Shown here one piece after another: positions 1 through 10,389 of a stretch of 64,000 bases of DNA. Source of the DNA: Chitinophagaceae bacterium. GTDB taxonomy: Bacteria > Bacteroidota > Bacteroidia > Cytophagales > Cytophagaceae. Numbering within the stretch: position 1 is the first letter of the stretch; each line of letters begins with the position of its first letter. Made by a program: the position numbers and the translations under genes. The notes beneath the pieces are model-generated. The model had not been told where the DNA came from. It saw nothing but the letters and a program-made list of their open reading frames with translations, and did no database searches. The DNA is taken from assembly GCA_028288405.1 (NCBI GenBank), contig JAQBNS010000052.1:30284-94283 (forward strand), in the 5' to 3' direction.

Positions 1-2118
1 CGGTGCCAATTCTACTTTTCTATCGTGAAAAGCACTTTCCTTGCTTCCGGTATACCGGGCATCTACAAAGGTAAGGTTAGAAAAAACAGAAATATTTGAC
101 TTCGCGCTTTCACCTTTGATCAATCTCCAAAGATTAACCTCTACAAACGATTCTACTCCTATATTCAATGAACTGGAGACATTTGTTCTGTAGCGGTACA
201 CATTGAACGTAGCAGTATCTGTTTCCAAAACGGTACCTATACGATTGTTATAATGAATCATAAACAGACTGATGTCATAGTTGATGATGTCAGAAATATT
301 TCCTCTGGATCCAATGTCAGCCGAATAACCCGTCTCATCTTTCAAATTAGGATCGACTTGTAAGTTGGGATTGATGACACGCATGTCATTGAAATTAATG
401 GCTCGGTAATTTTGTGAAACATTAGCGTACAGTTGTAACAGATCACTTTGAATAAAACTCATCCCTACTCCACCGATGATGAAAGAACGGGTATTCTTTC
501 TGTACTCATTCGTGTGAATGACATTGTATACATTTCCTGCCAAATCTCTTTGCGGTAAACCATAAAATCCATCCGCTACGGTTTTAATGGTTTCATAGCG
601 TACGCCAGGAATAACGCTCAGTTTAGGACTTAATTGGAAAATATTCTCGGCAAACAGAGCCAGGTTCTGGTTTGGAAAGGAATAGCTGGAATATTCTAAG
701 TTGCTTTGATTATCCAATTTAAAATCAGAAGAAATACCACTTGATGCAGCATTTCCAACGCCTTGTTTTCTGTCTGTATGTCCGTTGTAATAACGCATAC
801 CTACTAGCAGCGTGGATTCCATCTTGCCTAAATTATAATGCCAAAGTAATCTCGTTTCATTTCCGAAGTTTCTGTATTTATCAATCCAAAGATCTCTGTT
901 TCCTCCATCATCTGCATCTGCAGATGTTTTTAATAAGCCAAGAGCCGAGCGGCTCGCAGCCAATCCAAAAAACCGGGTGTTAATTTTTACCCGTTCATTT
1001 ATCTTGTAATCTAAAGTCACTGCGGCAAGGTTCCAGTCTACTTTAAACCAGTTTCTTCTTCTGGTGGATTGTCTTGGATCTTGCCTGTAACTATCTTCTG
1101 TTAAACCACCGGCTTGCTGAGCCAGGTAATGCATATAGGTGTATTGCACGCCAATCGACAATCTTGGAGTAACAGTATAAGTGGCGGAAGCATACGCCAC
1201 ATTATTATTAAAACCTGAATTCGACCTCCAGCCGTCTCCCTGCTTGTGTTGCAGGAAGCCGTAATAATTTACTTTCTTTACTGTACCGCCAACGCTGTTG
1301 AACGTATTAAAAAATCCCCATGAGCCTGCGGATTGACGGCTCACGACTTCTACCTTTTTATCTGCAGGACCTTTCTTTAATTTGAAATTGACCATGCCGC
1401 CAAACTGTGTACCATATTGAAGAGAAGCCGCACCTCTTACTACTTCTATGCGATCGATGGATTCGCTGGAAGGAGAATAATAACTCTCCGGATACCCCAA
1501 GGCATCCGCACTGATGTCATAACCGTTTTGTCGTGTATTGAAATTAGCGGTACGATTGGGACTTAATCCTCTTCCTCCTATACCCAATTGAATGCCGGCT
1601 CCATCACTTTCCCAAATGTTCAATCCGGCAATCTTAGAGTAAATCTGACGGCTGTTGTTAGTGGCTGTATTGGCTGTGATGTCGCTCATTACTACAACTT
1701 CTGTTTTCTTACCGGCATAAATGGCTGTCCCTTCTACATCTTTCAGGCGCGTGACACCAAATGTTTTTTCTTTTTCTCCAACAACAACAATGGAGTCTAC
1801 TGATGAAACGTGTCCTTTCAATGGTACATCAACAGAAAGATCGTGACCCGCGACAACGATTTCGCGTTCCACTTTTTTATGTCCAAGAGAAGAAATAACC
1901 AGCGTATACTTACCTGATTTTACATTGGTAATGGTATAATGCCCTTGTTCGTCAGTAACTGTATAGTAAGAGCTATGCTTTAACCCAACAGAAATATTGC
2001 CTAGTGATTCTCCCGGTGTTTCTGATGTAATGGTTCCGAATACGTTATACGTTTGCGCCTGAACTTCCATACAAAGACAGCCCACTAGGACAAAAACAGA
2101 AAACAGCATTATTCGCAT
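1..2118 (-). CDS. TonB-dependent outer membrane receptor (FecA-like, carboxypeptidase-regulatory N-terminus), partial: runs off window start
   Basis: Reverse frame open from ATG at 2118 to the window edge. N-terminus is a signal peptide, then a carboxypeptidase-regulatory-like domain and a plug domain. Last gene of the DUF4856/imelysin/HTTM operon. Not in the ORF track because it is truncated. Confidence 0.85.
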   Translation of the reverse strand, partial: MRIMLFSVFVLVGCLCMEVQAQTYNVFGTITSETPGESLGNISVGLKHSSYYTVTDEQGHYTITNVKSGKYTLVISSLGHKKVEREIVVAGHDLSVDVPLKGHVSSVDSIVVVGEKEKTFGVTRLKDVEGTAIYAGKKTEVVVMSDITANTATNNSRQIYSKIAGLNIWESDGAGIQLGIGGRGLSPNRTANFNTRQNGYDISADALGYPESYYSPSSESIDRIEVVRGAASLQYGTQFGGMVNFKLKKGPADKKVEVVSRQSAGSWGFFNTFNSVGGTVKKVNYYGFLQHKQGDGWRSNSGFNNNVAYASATYTVTPRLSIGVQYTYMHYLAQQAGGLTEDSYRQDPRQSTRRRNWFKVDWNLAAVTLDYKINERVKINTRFFGLAASRSALGLLKTSADADDGGNRDLWIDKYRNFGNETRLLWHYNLGKMESTLLVGMRYYNGHTDRKQGVGNAASSGISSDFKLDNQSNLEYSSYSFPNQNLALFAENIFQLSPKLSVIPGVRYETIKTVADGFYGLPQRDLAGNVYNVIHTNEYRKNTRSFIIGGVGMSFIQSDLLQLYANVSQNYRAINFNDMRVINPNLQVDPNLKDETGYSADIGSRGNISDIINYDISLFMIHYNNRIGTVLETDTATFNVYRYRTNVSSSLNIGVESFVEVNLWRLIKGESAKSNISVFSNLTFVDARYTGSKESAFHDRKVELAP

Positions 2119-3515
2119 CTTGCAAATTTAGGATGAACAAAGGGTAGTATCCAAGTTTTATGACGGAAGCTTTCGCTTTCTTTTAGCAGATTTACTTGCT
2201 TATCGATAAAGCGCTGACTGGGAGCTCCATTGAGTGTTACATAACTTTCCACTGTCACAACCGGGTCTTTGATTCCATCTGCCCGATAAATGTCGCCCAG
2301 GAAATGTGCATACTGCAAAATCATATCGGGTTGGGTAGACATCATTTTCTCCTGTAATGGAGTCAGAAAAATCTTATTGTTTACTTCAAGATCTGTTCCT
2401 TTATCCGGATCTTTTACGTGAAAGAAAGTCAACCCAGTTTTTTCCATCAACATGACACGCCAGGAATAACGAAAACCTTCTTCTGTCCAAAACAAATGTC
2501 CCGGATAGATAAAGTAACGTAAAGGCAGTAGCACCTGTAAGAGAAAATAAACGGATAACAAAATCAATACAAACTTGCGGTAGCCTGTTGTGATCAATAA
2601 AGGAATAGTCTGTTCAAATCCTGCCAATTTCTTACCTGCAAGTCTGCGCATTCCATTGATAAAATCTTGATGGTACCGATCCCCAAAGAAGATCAGCGTT
2701 ATACTCATCATGATGTAAGGGAACATGCCGATCTGGAAAAACAAGGCGGTGAACGCATGAAATACAAATACAAAAAAATAAGCGATGTATACCGTTCGTT
2801 TATTGAACAATAAAAAACCAATAAAGAGATCAAAGAGCAAACCTCCCCAACTGAATACATAGGCAATCCATTCTTTCGTAAGCCAAGAGCCTATCCATGG
2901 TAAATGACTGTTGGCCGGCAACCAGAGTCGCAACGGCATCGCTTCAATCAGCCAATCGTAATTAATTTTGGAAAGTCCCGCGAAAAAATAAATTAGAAAA
3001 AGCTGCAGTTTAAAAATCAAAATGCACCAGTTCGGTACAGTGGTTACTTTCAAGGATGATTTTCTTAAAATATCCATAGAGAAATAACGGTTTGCCGGTA
3101 CCCAGATCATGAGAAAAGACACGATACTGACAAAATAATAATGATTGAGGTAAGTAGTTTTATCGATGAGTTCTACATAAGTGAACAACAGAAAAAAAGT
3201 AATGATCGATAGTCTGTAAAATAGTCCGACCGTTACCAATACAGCCGCAATAACCATGGTATAAAAAATCAAAAACATGGTTTGTTCATCGAATGGTCTT
3301 ACCCATTCAAAACCATAGTATGTAAAATGGTAAATGGGTTGTACATAATACTCTACTACCCATCCTTTACTGATGAAACGCAGTGTACTGATAAACATAA
3401 TTGCTCCGAAAGCTATTCTTAAGATAACCAGCGGAGCAATGGATGTTTGTTGAATAAACACGTTGAGAATTTGATCTTTCCAACGCTGAATAAAATTATA
3501 TTTAATCGCCGTCAT
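2109..3515 (-). CDS. HTTM domain-containing membrane protein (vitamin K-dependent gamma-carboxylase-like)
   Basis: ORF 2109..3530. Multi-TM protein with HTTM-like motifs (APLVILRIAFGAIMF, TTYLNHYYFVSIVSFLMIWVPANRYFS). MTAIKYNF at 3515 is a likelier start than 3530; it overlaps the imelysin stop. Confidence 0.8.
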   Translation of the reverse strand: MTAIKYNFIQRWKDQILNVFIQQTSIAPLVILRIAFGAIMFISTLRFISKGWVVEYYVQPIYHFTYYGFEWVRPFDEQTMFLIFYTMVIAAVLVTVGLFYRLSIITFFLLFTYVELIDKTTYLNHYYFVSIVSFLMIWVPANRYFSMDILRKSSLKVTTVPNWCILIFKLQLFLIYFFAGLSKINYDWLIEAMPLRLWLPANSHLPWIGSWLTKEWIAYVFSWGGLLFDLFIGFLLFNKRTVYIAYFFVFVFHAFTALFFQIGMFPYIMMSITLIFFGDRYHQDFINGMRRLAGKKLAGFEQTIPLLITTGYRKFVLILLSVYFLLQVLLPLRYFIYPGHLFWTEEGFRYSWRVMLMEKTGLTFFHVKDPDKGTDLEVNNKIFLTPLQEKMMSTQPDMILQYAHFLGDIYRADGIKDPVVTVESYVTLNGAPSQRFIDKQVNLLKESESFRHKTWILPFVHPKFARCE

Positions 3516-4614
3516 CGTCACCGAATGCAACCAATACGCCCATTGCTGAAGTCATTTGTCTTTTAATCATCGGTATTTGTTTTTGCAATTCCGTATAAGC
3601 GCTATTTACTAAAGCAGGATTGCTACCAATGGTGGCTGAAAGAGGATCACCTACAGTGGCCCATATCGTAAGTGCTGATGTATACTGTGCTTTAATGCTG
3701 TTGTTCAATGTTGATTCACCTATTTGATCCAGGTAATCATCAAATCCAATTCCATCTACACCTGCTCTGCTTTTTCCAAGATAAAGTTCTTGCGAAGCAT
3801 TTGTTGTTAAGATCACTAACTCAGCAGAAATGCCGCTGTAATAAGCTTCTGTCTTTTCAGGATAAGAAGGTACACCTTGCGTGCCCAGAGGAATGAATAC
3901 TTTATAATATTTCCCGTTATCGTAATCCTGTATAAACTGATTGACTACAAGTGAAAGGGAGCTTCCAGCATCTGTACCCGTGCTGGATACGAATTGATTG
4001 ATATAATTCCCGCCACTAGGCAACCAGCCATTTAGCGTACTGGTCACTCTGGTTTTGATATCTGTTACTACATCCGCAAGGTATTGTTTTCTTTTAGCGA
4101 AATTCGTCGTTGTCGTGTATTCCAAAACTCTGGAAGCATTATCCGCTGCTACTCCATACAATAAATAATCTACCGCAGGAAATCCTTTAGCAGACAAATT
4201 TACCGCTGCATCGAGGTTATAAGAACCGGAAGTAACATTAGAAGTCACTTGGGATACCGTTACAGGAAAGGTATTGACATTGGATTTCAAATACACTGCA
4301 GCGGAAGGGCCAAAGTCATAGATTGCACTGTATTGCCAGGCTCTGTATGCATCTTTGAAGAGGACTTGCAGATTTGATAAAGAAGTTTCAGTAGGTGCAG
4401 CATTGAAAGCTGTTGTAGCAGAATCCAATTTATTCACCGCAACAGAAAGCGTCTGGTAATTAGGAATGATGATGTTATTGCCTATGTTTTGTAACAATGG
4501 AGTTTGGTCAAAACTAGCAGTAGGATCTTCGTCCGGTTTCTTGCAAGAACTTATTACAGCCATTGAAACGAGCAAACAAACTCCGGAAGCAATTAATACA
4601 GGATTAAATTTCAT
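3502..4614 (-). CDS. imelysin family lipoprotein (peptidase M75-like)
   Basis: Lipobox-like N-terminus (VISSCKKPDED). Imelysin-like AYRAWQYSAIYDFGPS and GFPAVDYLLYG motifs. Confidence 0.85.
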   Translation of the reverse strand: MKFNPVLIASGVCLLVSMAVISSCKKPDEDPTASFDQTPLLQNIGNNIIIPNYQTLSVAVNKLDSATTAFNAAPTETSLSNLQVLFKDAYRAWQYSAIYDFGPSAAVYLKSNVNTFPVTVSQVTSNVTSGSYNLDAAVNLSAKGFPAVDYLLYGVAADNASRVLEYTTTTNFAKRKQYLADVVTDIKTRVTSTLNGWLPSGGNYINQFVSSTGTDAGSSLSLVVNQFIQDYDNGKYYKVFIPLGTQGVPSYPEKTEAYYSGISAELVILTTNASQELYLGKSRAGVDGIGFDDYLDQIGESTLNNSIKAQYTSALTIWATVGDPLSATIGSNPALVNSAYTELQKQIPMIKRQMTSAMGVLVAFGDDDGD

Positions 4615-4707
4615 ACTATTTTAACTAGATATCAGCTGCGCTCTTTTACGAACACAGCTGATAGATTTGAATGATTAATGATTCAAAAATTTATGTACCT
4701 CTTGAGA

Positions 4708-5904
4708 TTAATCTCCTTTAAAGCCAACTCCGAAAATCACTTTTACCTGATCTCTTACATAATTGATATTGGGTTGTGTAACTTGCCAAATGTTAGTAGA
4801 GCTCAAATGTGTCAACAAATCGTTGATTTGTACATCAGAAATAGTTTTACCGGGAACATACTTCATACCGACAACCATACCGATCATTTCAGATACCAAT
4901 CCGTTGCGAGAAGCTGGATCCGCAAATTTCGCTGGAGTCAATTCATTATATTCCTGAAGGAACATAGCACCTAACATCTTGCGAAGACACGTTTTGATAA
5001 TGTTTATTTGCTGATCTCTGGTTGTATAGTCTTTATTACTGATTGCCACTCTTCCTTTAATGAAGGCTGTTACCAATGTTTTTGTTGCCAACAAATTAGT
5101 GCTGCCATCCGTTTGTCTGGAATAATTAGCCAGGTAAAGAAACTTTGAACTATTGGTTTTAGCCCATCCATTACCAGTAACGGGATCTGCGTCTGTTAAA
5201 CTATCTACCGGATACCTAGGAAATCCAGTATAGCCAAAAGCCTCGTCCCAGGCATGTTCCTGAGCAGTATATGTTTTTCCCGCAACTAATGTCGTATTGT
5301 CGACATCGTTGATCGCGTCCAGACGAGTAATGATCTGATAGATAAATAATGATCCGAATTGAACCTTCTGAATCATTTGAGCATAGTTGATACCATCTGC
5401 GCCCAATAACAAATAAGAACCTGAAGAGTTTTTAAGCAAACCTGCTGTTCCTTCAGTTGCCGTTCCATCCGGAGTAGGTGTAGTACCTACTGTAGGGAAA
5501 CTAGCGGCCTGACTTGCTGTAGCGTATGCATCTAAATAGTCTTGCACCACTGCTGCTGCTGCATTTTCGTCGGAAAGATTATAAGAAGCACCATTCAATC
5601 TTGTAGAATCTAAATAAGGAGATCCTGTATTGGTAAAGTAATTATTCAATGTCGTGTAGTCTACTGAAACACCGGCATAAGTAATTGCAGAGGGTGTTCC
5701 GGCAGCAGTTGGGATAGATTTTTTCAATCTGTTCTCTAATGATTTGAACATCCCTATTCTTCCTATTTCATCAGAATAGCTTGCATTTGAAAAATTATAA
5801 GAAGAAGGAGTATTATCAGAAGGAGCGGGATTGTCTTCTGACTTTTTGCAAGAAGAGAGAACGCTAACAATAGCTAAAGCAGCTAAAAGGAGATGTTTTT
5901 TCAT
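4708..5904 (-). CDS. DUF4856 domain-containing lipoprotein
   Basis: Lipoprotein signal (VLSSCKKSEDN) plus DUF4856-like sequence (EHAWDEAFGYTGFPRYP). Usual neighbour of imelysin in Bacteroidota. Confidence 0.8.
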   Translation of the reverse strand: MKKHLLLAALAIVSVLSSCKKSEDNPAPSDNTPSSYNFSNASYSDEIGRIGMFKSLENRLKKSIPTAAGTPSAITYAGVSVDYTTLNNYFTNTGSPYLDSTRLNGASYNLSDENAAAAVVQDYLDAYATASQAASFPTVGTTPTPDGTATEGTAGLLKNSSGSYLLLGADGINYAQMIQKVQFGSLFIYQIITRLDAINDVDNTTLVAGKTYTAQEHAWDEAFGYTGFPRYPVDSLTDADPVTGNGWAKTNSSKFLYLANYSRQTDGSTNLLATKTLVTAFIKGRVAISNKDYTTRDQQINIIKTCLRKMLGAMFLQEYNELTPAKFADPASRNGLVSEMIGMVVGMKYVPGKTISDVQINDLLTHLSSTNIWQVTQPNINYVRDQVKVIFGVGFKGD

Positions 5905-5947
5905 GGTTATAGGTGAAATTCTTATTTGGAATTAATCTAAATCAATG

Positions 5948-5978
5948 CAAAAGTAAGCGGCTCAACACCCGAATGCAA
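5948..5978 (-). promoter_or_regulatory. Bacteroidota-type promoter for DUF4856-imelysin-HTTM-TonB operon
   Basis: Minus strand reads TTG-N20-TACTTTTG, matching TTG-N(17-23)-TAnnTTTG, about 40 nt before the DUF4856 ATG. Confidence 0.55.
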
Positions 5979-5980
5979 CC

Positions 5981-6003
5981 CTATTTAGAATTATTTTAAA
6001 TAG
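5981..6003. promoter_or_regulatory. Candidate operator palindrome (possibly iron-responsive)
   Basis: CTATTTAGAATTATTTTAAATAG: 23-bp near-perfect dyad two bases upstream of the -33 TTG of the imelysin-operon promoter. Confidence 0.45.
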
Positions 6004-6234
6004 CGATTTAAAAAAACACATATCTGACTATGTATCAACTGCTTGTATTTATAAAATACCTTGAAAAGGGTATCACTTATACTATATTACCGGTATTCTC
6101 ACGAAACGTGAAAATCAGCAAGGAAAATCTAAAGACAGTAAAACCGACTCTTAATAATAATTGCAGTGGGTTTTCCGATCTAGTATAATATCCTTTAACT
6201 TGAAATTGTTTAGCAGATCTAACCTTTATACAGA

Positions 6235-7863
6235 GTGGAAAAAAGAATAAAGAATAAAGCCAGCCAAATTAAGATACCTCTATTCATTGCTCTCGCTGTC
6301 ATACTTGGCATTTTTATCGGAGCCGGAGCGGCTAAAAAAGAGAACTCCACCAATATTACAGGCACGTATATGCGCTTCCTGGAAATCATCAATTACATCG
6401 ATCGTGATTATGTAGATACGGTAAACATAGATGACTTAGTCGACTACTCCATTACTCAGATGTTGGAAAAACTAGATCCGCATACTTCTTACATCGCCAA
6501 AAAAGACGTAGACATTGCACGCTCTCAACTGGAAGGTGACTTTGAAGGCATCGGTATAGAATTTAACATCATCAAAGATACTATTTATGTTGTCGCTCCT
6601 ATCAGCGGAGGTCCCTCTGAAGCCGTGGGATTGCAGGCAGGTGATAAAATTGTAAAAGTAGACGGTGAAATCGTGGCAGGAAAAGTCATTACCAATTATG
6701 ATGTCTTTAAAAAACTACGGGGTAAAAAAGGAACGAAGGTTGTCGTAAGCATCAAGCGCAAAGGACAAGCGAAGCTATTGGACTACACCATCATCCGCGA
6801 CAAAATACCTACCTATTCTGTGGATGCCTATTACATGATCGATGATAAATCGGGTTATATCAAAGTCAATCGTTTTGCCGCCAATACGTATAATGAGTTT
6901 AGCGCAGCCATGAAAGAACTGAAAGCCGCCGGTATGCAACAACTCATCCTGGATCTCAAAGACAATCCCGGAGGCTACATGGATAAAGCGATCCGGATGG
7001 CCGATGATTTTCTCGAAGGAAATAGAATGATTGTTTATACGGATGGTAAAGGAGCAAAATACGATTCCGAACATAAGAGCACAGGTGCCGGCGAATTTGA
7101 AAAAGGAGCGGTCATTGTATTGATCAACGAAGGTTCTGCTTCTGCTTCTGAAATTGTAAGCGGTGCCTTGCAAGACAACGACCGCGCCTTGATTGTAGGG
7201 AGAAGGTCTTTCGGTAAAGGTCTGGTACAAATGCCGATTCCTTTGACTGACGGTTCTGAATTGCGCCTGACCATCTCTCGCTATTATACGCCAAGTGGCC
7301 GTTCCATTCAAAAACACTACGACTCCAAGCACAGCGACGAATACAATACGGAGTTGCTGAAACGTTATGAAAAAGGTGAATACTTCCACGCAGACAGTAT
7401 CAAATTTGACGACTCGTTGAAATACAAAACAACTAAGGGACGCGTCGTATACGGTGGCGGAGGTATCATGCCGGATTACTTCGTACCTCGCGATACATCG
7501 GCCTATACACGTTACCTGTCGGACTTGTTTAATCAAAATGTCATTCGCGAGTATACGCTGAATTATTATTCCAATAATAAGGCAAAGCTCTCTAAAATGG
7601 AGTTTGCGGATTACAAGAAAAACTTTCAGATCACAGAGTCTATGATGACGGAATTGAAAGCACTCGCTGCCAAATCCGGAGTGAAACACAATGAGAAAGA
7701 ATACAACATCTCGAAAGAATACATCAAGAATAACGTGAAGGCATACATCGCCCGAAGTGCATGGGGTGCCAAAGGTTTCTATCCGATATACAATGAGACG
7801 GATGAGATCTACATGAAATCATTGGGGTTATTTGATGAAGCCAAAAAAATTATCGGTCAGTAA
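6235..7863 (+). CDS. ctpA: S41 family C-terminal processing peptidase
   Basis: PDZ domain followed by tail-specific protease core (VLINEGSASASEIVSGALQDNDRALIVGRRSFGKGLVQ). GTG start. Confidence 0.93.
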   Translation: MEKRIKNKASQIKIPLFIALAVILGIFIGAGAAKKENSTNITGTYMRFLEIINYIDRDYVDTVNIDDLVDYSITQMLEKLDPHTSYIAKKDVDIARSQLEGDFEGIGIEFNIIKDTIYVVAPISGGPSEAVGLQAGDKIVKVDGEIVAGKVITNYDVFKKLRGKKGTKVVVSIKRKGQAKLLDYTIIRDKIPTYSVDAYYMIDDKSGYIKVNRFAANTYNEFSAAMKELKAAGMQQLILDLKDNPGGYMDKAIRMADDFLEGNRMIVYTDGKGAKYDSEHKSTGAGEFEKGAVIVLINEGSASASEIVSGALQDNDRALIVGRRSFGKGLVQMPIPLTDGSELRLTISRYYTPSGRSIQKHYDSKHSDEYNTELLKRYEKGEYFHADSIKFDDSLKYKTTKGRVVYGGGGIMPDYFVPRDTSAYTRYLSDLFNQNVIREYTLNYYSNNKAKLSKMEFADYKKNFQITESMMTELKALAAKSGVKHNEKEYNISKEYIKNNVKAYIARSAWGAKGFYPIYNETDEIYMKSLGLFDEAKKIIGQ

Positions 7864-7882
7864 AAATAGAGTATAGAAACAG

Positions 7883-7916
7883 AGCGGAGAGCAAATACTA
7901 GTATTCGCTCTCCGCT
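7883..7916. terminator. Bidirectional terminator hairpin
   Basis: AGCGGAGAGC-aAATACTAGTATTc-GCTCTCCGCT plus T-run, between convergent genes. Confidence 0.75.
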
Positions 7917-7924
7917 TTTTCTTT

Positions 7925-8521
7925 TTATGCTTTCTTATAGATAACAAACGTTCCTTCTGCACTTACCAGACGGTGCAAAGGTTCGTCCCATTGGTCTTTG
8001 GGTAAATCATGATTGACGATTGGAAAAAAATTAATGCCGGTACGTATTACAGAAGAAGAACAACCAGCAAAGAAACGATCGTAAAATCCTTTCCCATAGC
8101 CCAACCGGTAGCCTGCTGAATCCATCGCCAAAAGAGGCGTTAAGACTTCCTGAATTTCTTTTTCCGGAAAAATGATACGCGTTGTAGGTTCCGGTATGCC
8201 CCAACTATTTAAAGCGAGTGGAGTATCCATACGTACTTCAATTGTCAGGAGAGATACCTGATCTTCTGCAATGACAGATGTAACCGTTTTGACATTAGGA
8301 TACTCCTGATTCATTCTTTGTAAGATAAAGCGTGTATCGACTTCCGCTTTGGCAGGCATCGACAAAAAAAGATGAACAACATCAGGACGCTCTGTTTCAA
8401 AAAGGTTGAAATAATGTTCCGCGATCGATTGACTTTTTTTAATTCTTTCTTCTATCGTCAACGCGCGGCGCTGTCCCATATAATGTGCACGCCATTCTTT
8501 TTTAGTCTTCATACTGCACAA
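7925..8521 (-). CDS. 5-formyltetrahydrofolate cyclo-ligase
   Basis: GYRLGYGKGFYDRFF signature and overall length. Confidence 0.92.
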   Translation of the reverse strand: MCSMKTKKEWRAHYMGQRRALTIEERIKKSQSIAEHYFNLFETERPDVVHLFLSMPAKAEVDTRFILQRMNQEYPNVKTVTSVIAEDQVSLLTIEVRMDTPLALNSWGIPEPTTRIIFPEKEIQEVLTPLLAMDSAGYRLGYGKGFYDRFFAGCSSSVIRTGINFFPIVNHDLPKDQWDEPLHRLVSAEGTFVIYKKA

Positions 8522-10070
8522 TATTGAAACGAAAATCTAACGGATCAAACAAAGGAATGATGTCGTCGATAAAGTTCGGGTCATTGATGAGAAAAGAAAG
8601 GAAAGAATCCGAACGTTCCTGTAAGCCTCCTCCGGGTAATAATTTTTCTTTTAACGTAGACAACTGTTTCATTTCCTGTTCCAGTTTTTGTTCATAGGTT
8701 TTAGCCACACGTTTCTCTATGTTTTCCAATTGCTTTTGCACCTTATGTTTTTCCGCTGCCAGCCAGTCTTTTAAATTCGCATCCGCTTTCAGTGATTTCT
8801 CTTCTACACCAAGCCAGAGCTTATCCAGCTCTGCTGCTACATCATTCCATTCCGGGATCACATGATTTTTTTCTGAAAGAAAAAACTGTTTCAATTCTTC
8901 TTCCGGTAAAAAAACAGATTCAGGTTGCAATCCTAATTTGTGTAGTTTACCCAATTGTTGTTTGCCTACTACCATGGCAAAGTTTCTAGGTAGCACGACA
9001 GGCATGTGCAAATGCAGTACTTCAAAAACTTTTTGCAATTGAAGCCAATAGGCCACTTCCGCGGGTCCACCGATGTAAGCGATATTGGGTAAAATATATT
9101 CCTGATACACCGGACGCAATACGACATTAGGGCTGAATGATTCAGGATGTGCATGCAATTCTTTTAAAAGACTTTCTTTGTCAAATACAAAATCAGTATT
9201 CAATACCGAATAGGTACCCTCTTCATACGTAATGCGATGTCGCCCTTCCGATGAAATGTAAAACACATTAATTTCCCTTGGGAAGATTTGACTTTTATAG
9301 CCTTGTTGTTCTAAGGCCTCTGTTTGCTTACGTACTGCATCAATAGAGATGCCTTCTATTATTTCTTTTTCTAAAACAGGAATAAACTGTTGCTTCAGTT
9401 TCGCATGATCTGCATCCAACACCACCAAACCATGCTTGCCAAACAATTCATTGAGCCAATAGTGTGTGGCTTGAGAAAGGTTATTGTACTGACTATATGC
9501 TTTTTTAAACACCTCCGGAATATCCGGTAAGCTTTCGATCCATTCTGATAATCCCTCGGTAGACACTCTACCGGCAGGGCCCTTCCCTTTTAATTCCGCC
9601 TGGTAACGCTTTCCAAAAATACTCAGGTGATCGATTTCTTCCAGGTCATGATCTTCCGAAGCCATCCAGAAAAGCGGTACAAAATGTTTGTCCGGCATCA
9701 GCTGTTTGCAAGCCGCAGCCAATTGTATCGTGCTGGCAATTTTATACAAGACATACAAAGGTCCTCCCAGCACGTGAATCTGCTGACCGGTAGTGATAAA
9801 GAAGGTTTCCGGTGAAGAGATACTTTCCAAATGTTCTTGCACAGCAGGAGACACCTGAAGTTGGCTATACTCCTCTTTCAACACTTCCTGCAACACCAAT
9901 CTCCGTTCCATAGGAAACGAACAATCGGCCAGGCATTTTTGCAAGCCTTCCGCAGAAGAAGCATAATGAATGAAAGAGGTAATCTTATCGTTTTGAGAGA
10001 TATAATCAGAAAGCAAAGAGGAAAAAGCTCTGGTTTGCTCGAGAGGGATTTTATGGATTGATTTTTTCAT
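8502..10070 (-). CDS. bshC: Bacillithiol biosynthesis cysteine-adding enzyme
   Basis: BshC-like motifs: FFITTGQQIHVLGGPLYVLYKIASTI, WMASEDHDLEEI, YIGGPAEVAYWLQL. Confidence 0.92.
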   Translation of the reverse strand: MKKSIHKIPLEQTRAFSSLLSDYISQNDKITSFIHYASSAEGLQKCLADCSFPMERRLVLQEVLKEEYSQLQVSPAVQEHLESISSPETFFITTGQQIHVLGGPLYVLYKIASTIQLAAACKQLMPDKHFVPLFWMASEDHDLEEIDHLSIFGKRYQAELKGKGPAGRVSTEGLSEWIESLPDIPEVFKKAYSQYNNLSQATHYWLNELFGKHGLVVLDADHAKLKQQFIPVLEKEIIEGISIDAVRKQTEALEQQGYKSQIFPREINVFYISSEGRHRITYEEGTYSVLNTDFVFDKESLLKELHAHPESFSPNVVLRPVYQEYILPNIAYIGGPAEVAYWLQLQKVFEVLHLHMPVVLPRNFAMVVGKQQLGKLHKLGLQPESVFLPEEELKQFFLSEKNHVIPEWNDVAAELDKLWLGVEEKSLKADANLKDWLAAEKHKVQKQLENIEKRVAKTYEQKLEQEMKQLSTLKEKLLPGGGLQERSDSFLSFLINDPNFIDDIIPLFDPLDFRFNIVQYED

Positions 10071-10079
10071 TTAAAATAA

Positions 10080-10254
10080 GTAGTGGCAAGTTGTAAGTGG
10101 TAAGTTGTAAGTCTTTGATAAAGCGTCACAGATTTCTATTTCACCACTTCCTTTTAAATTTACTTAATAACAAGCGCTTATGGGTTATAAAGCGAAAAGC
10201 CGTATTTATAAGTCTTATTTATCACTTACAACTTACCACTTATCACTTACAACT
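10080..10254. repeat. Heptamer-array inverted repeat, TAAGTGG/TAAGTTG family (copy 1)
   Basis: Arms 10080-10112 (GTAGTGG CAAGTTG TAAGTGG TAAGTTG TAAGT) and 10221-10254 (reverse complement AGTTGTA AGTGATA AGTGGTA AGTTGTA AGTGAT) flank a ~108-nt spacer. Confidence 0.8.
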
Positions 10255-10389
10255 GTCCATTAATTTTGTATATTTTTATCCGATGACCTTCCTATAATTA
10301 AATAAAAGAATGTATTTTCGAATCTTTCAGGCCCCTTTGGGGTTGAATGAAAACAGAACACCTAGTCGCACCAAATAATTCAGTTTTAC

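Noticed and set aside
6775-7689. 304-aa minus-strand ORF antisense to ctpA
   Set aside because: Fully antisense to a confident S41 peptidase, no recognisable motifs, aromatic/His-rich composition typical of antisense translation.
10080-10254. Heptamer arrays considered as CRISPR array
   Set aside because: Units are 7 nt with no 25-40-nt repeats or regular unique spacers, and there are no cas genes in the window.
10328-10345. CCCCTTTGGGG hairpins upstream of the serine acetyltransferase gene (10330) and rocD (22432)
   Set aside because: Short, low-complexity stems; similarity could be chance and no regulator is evident.
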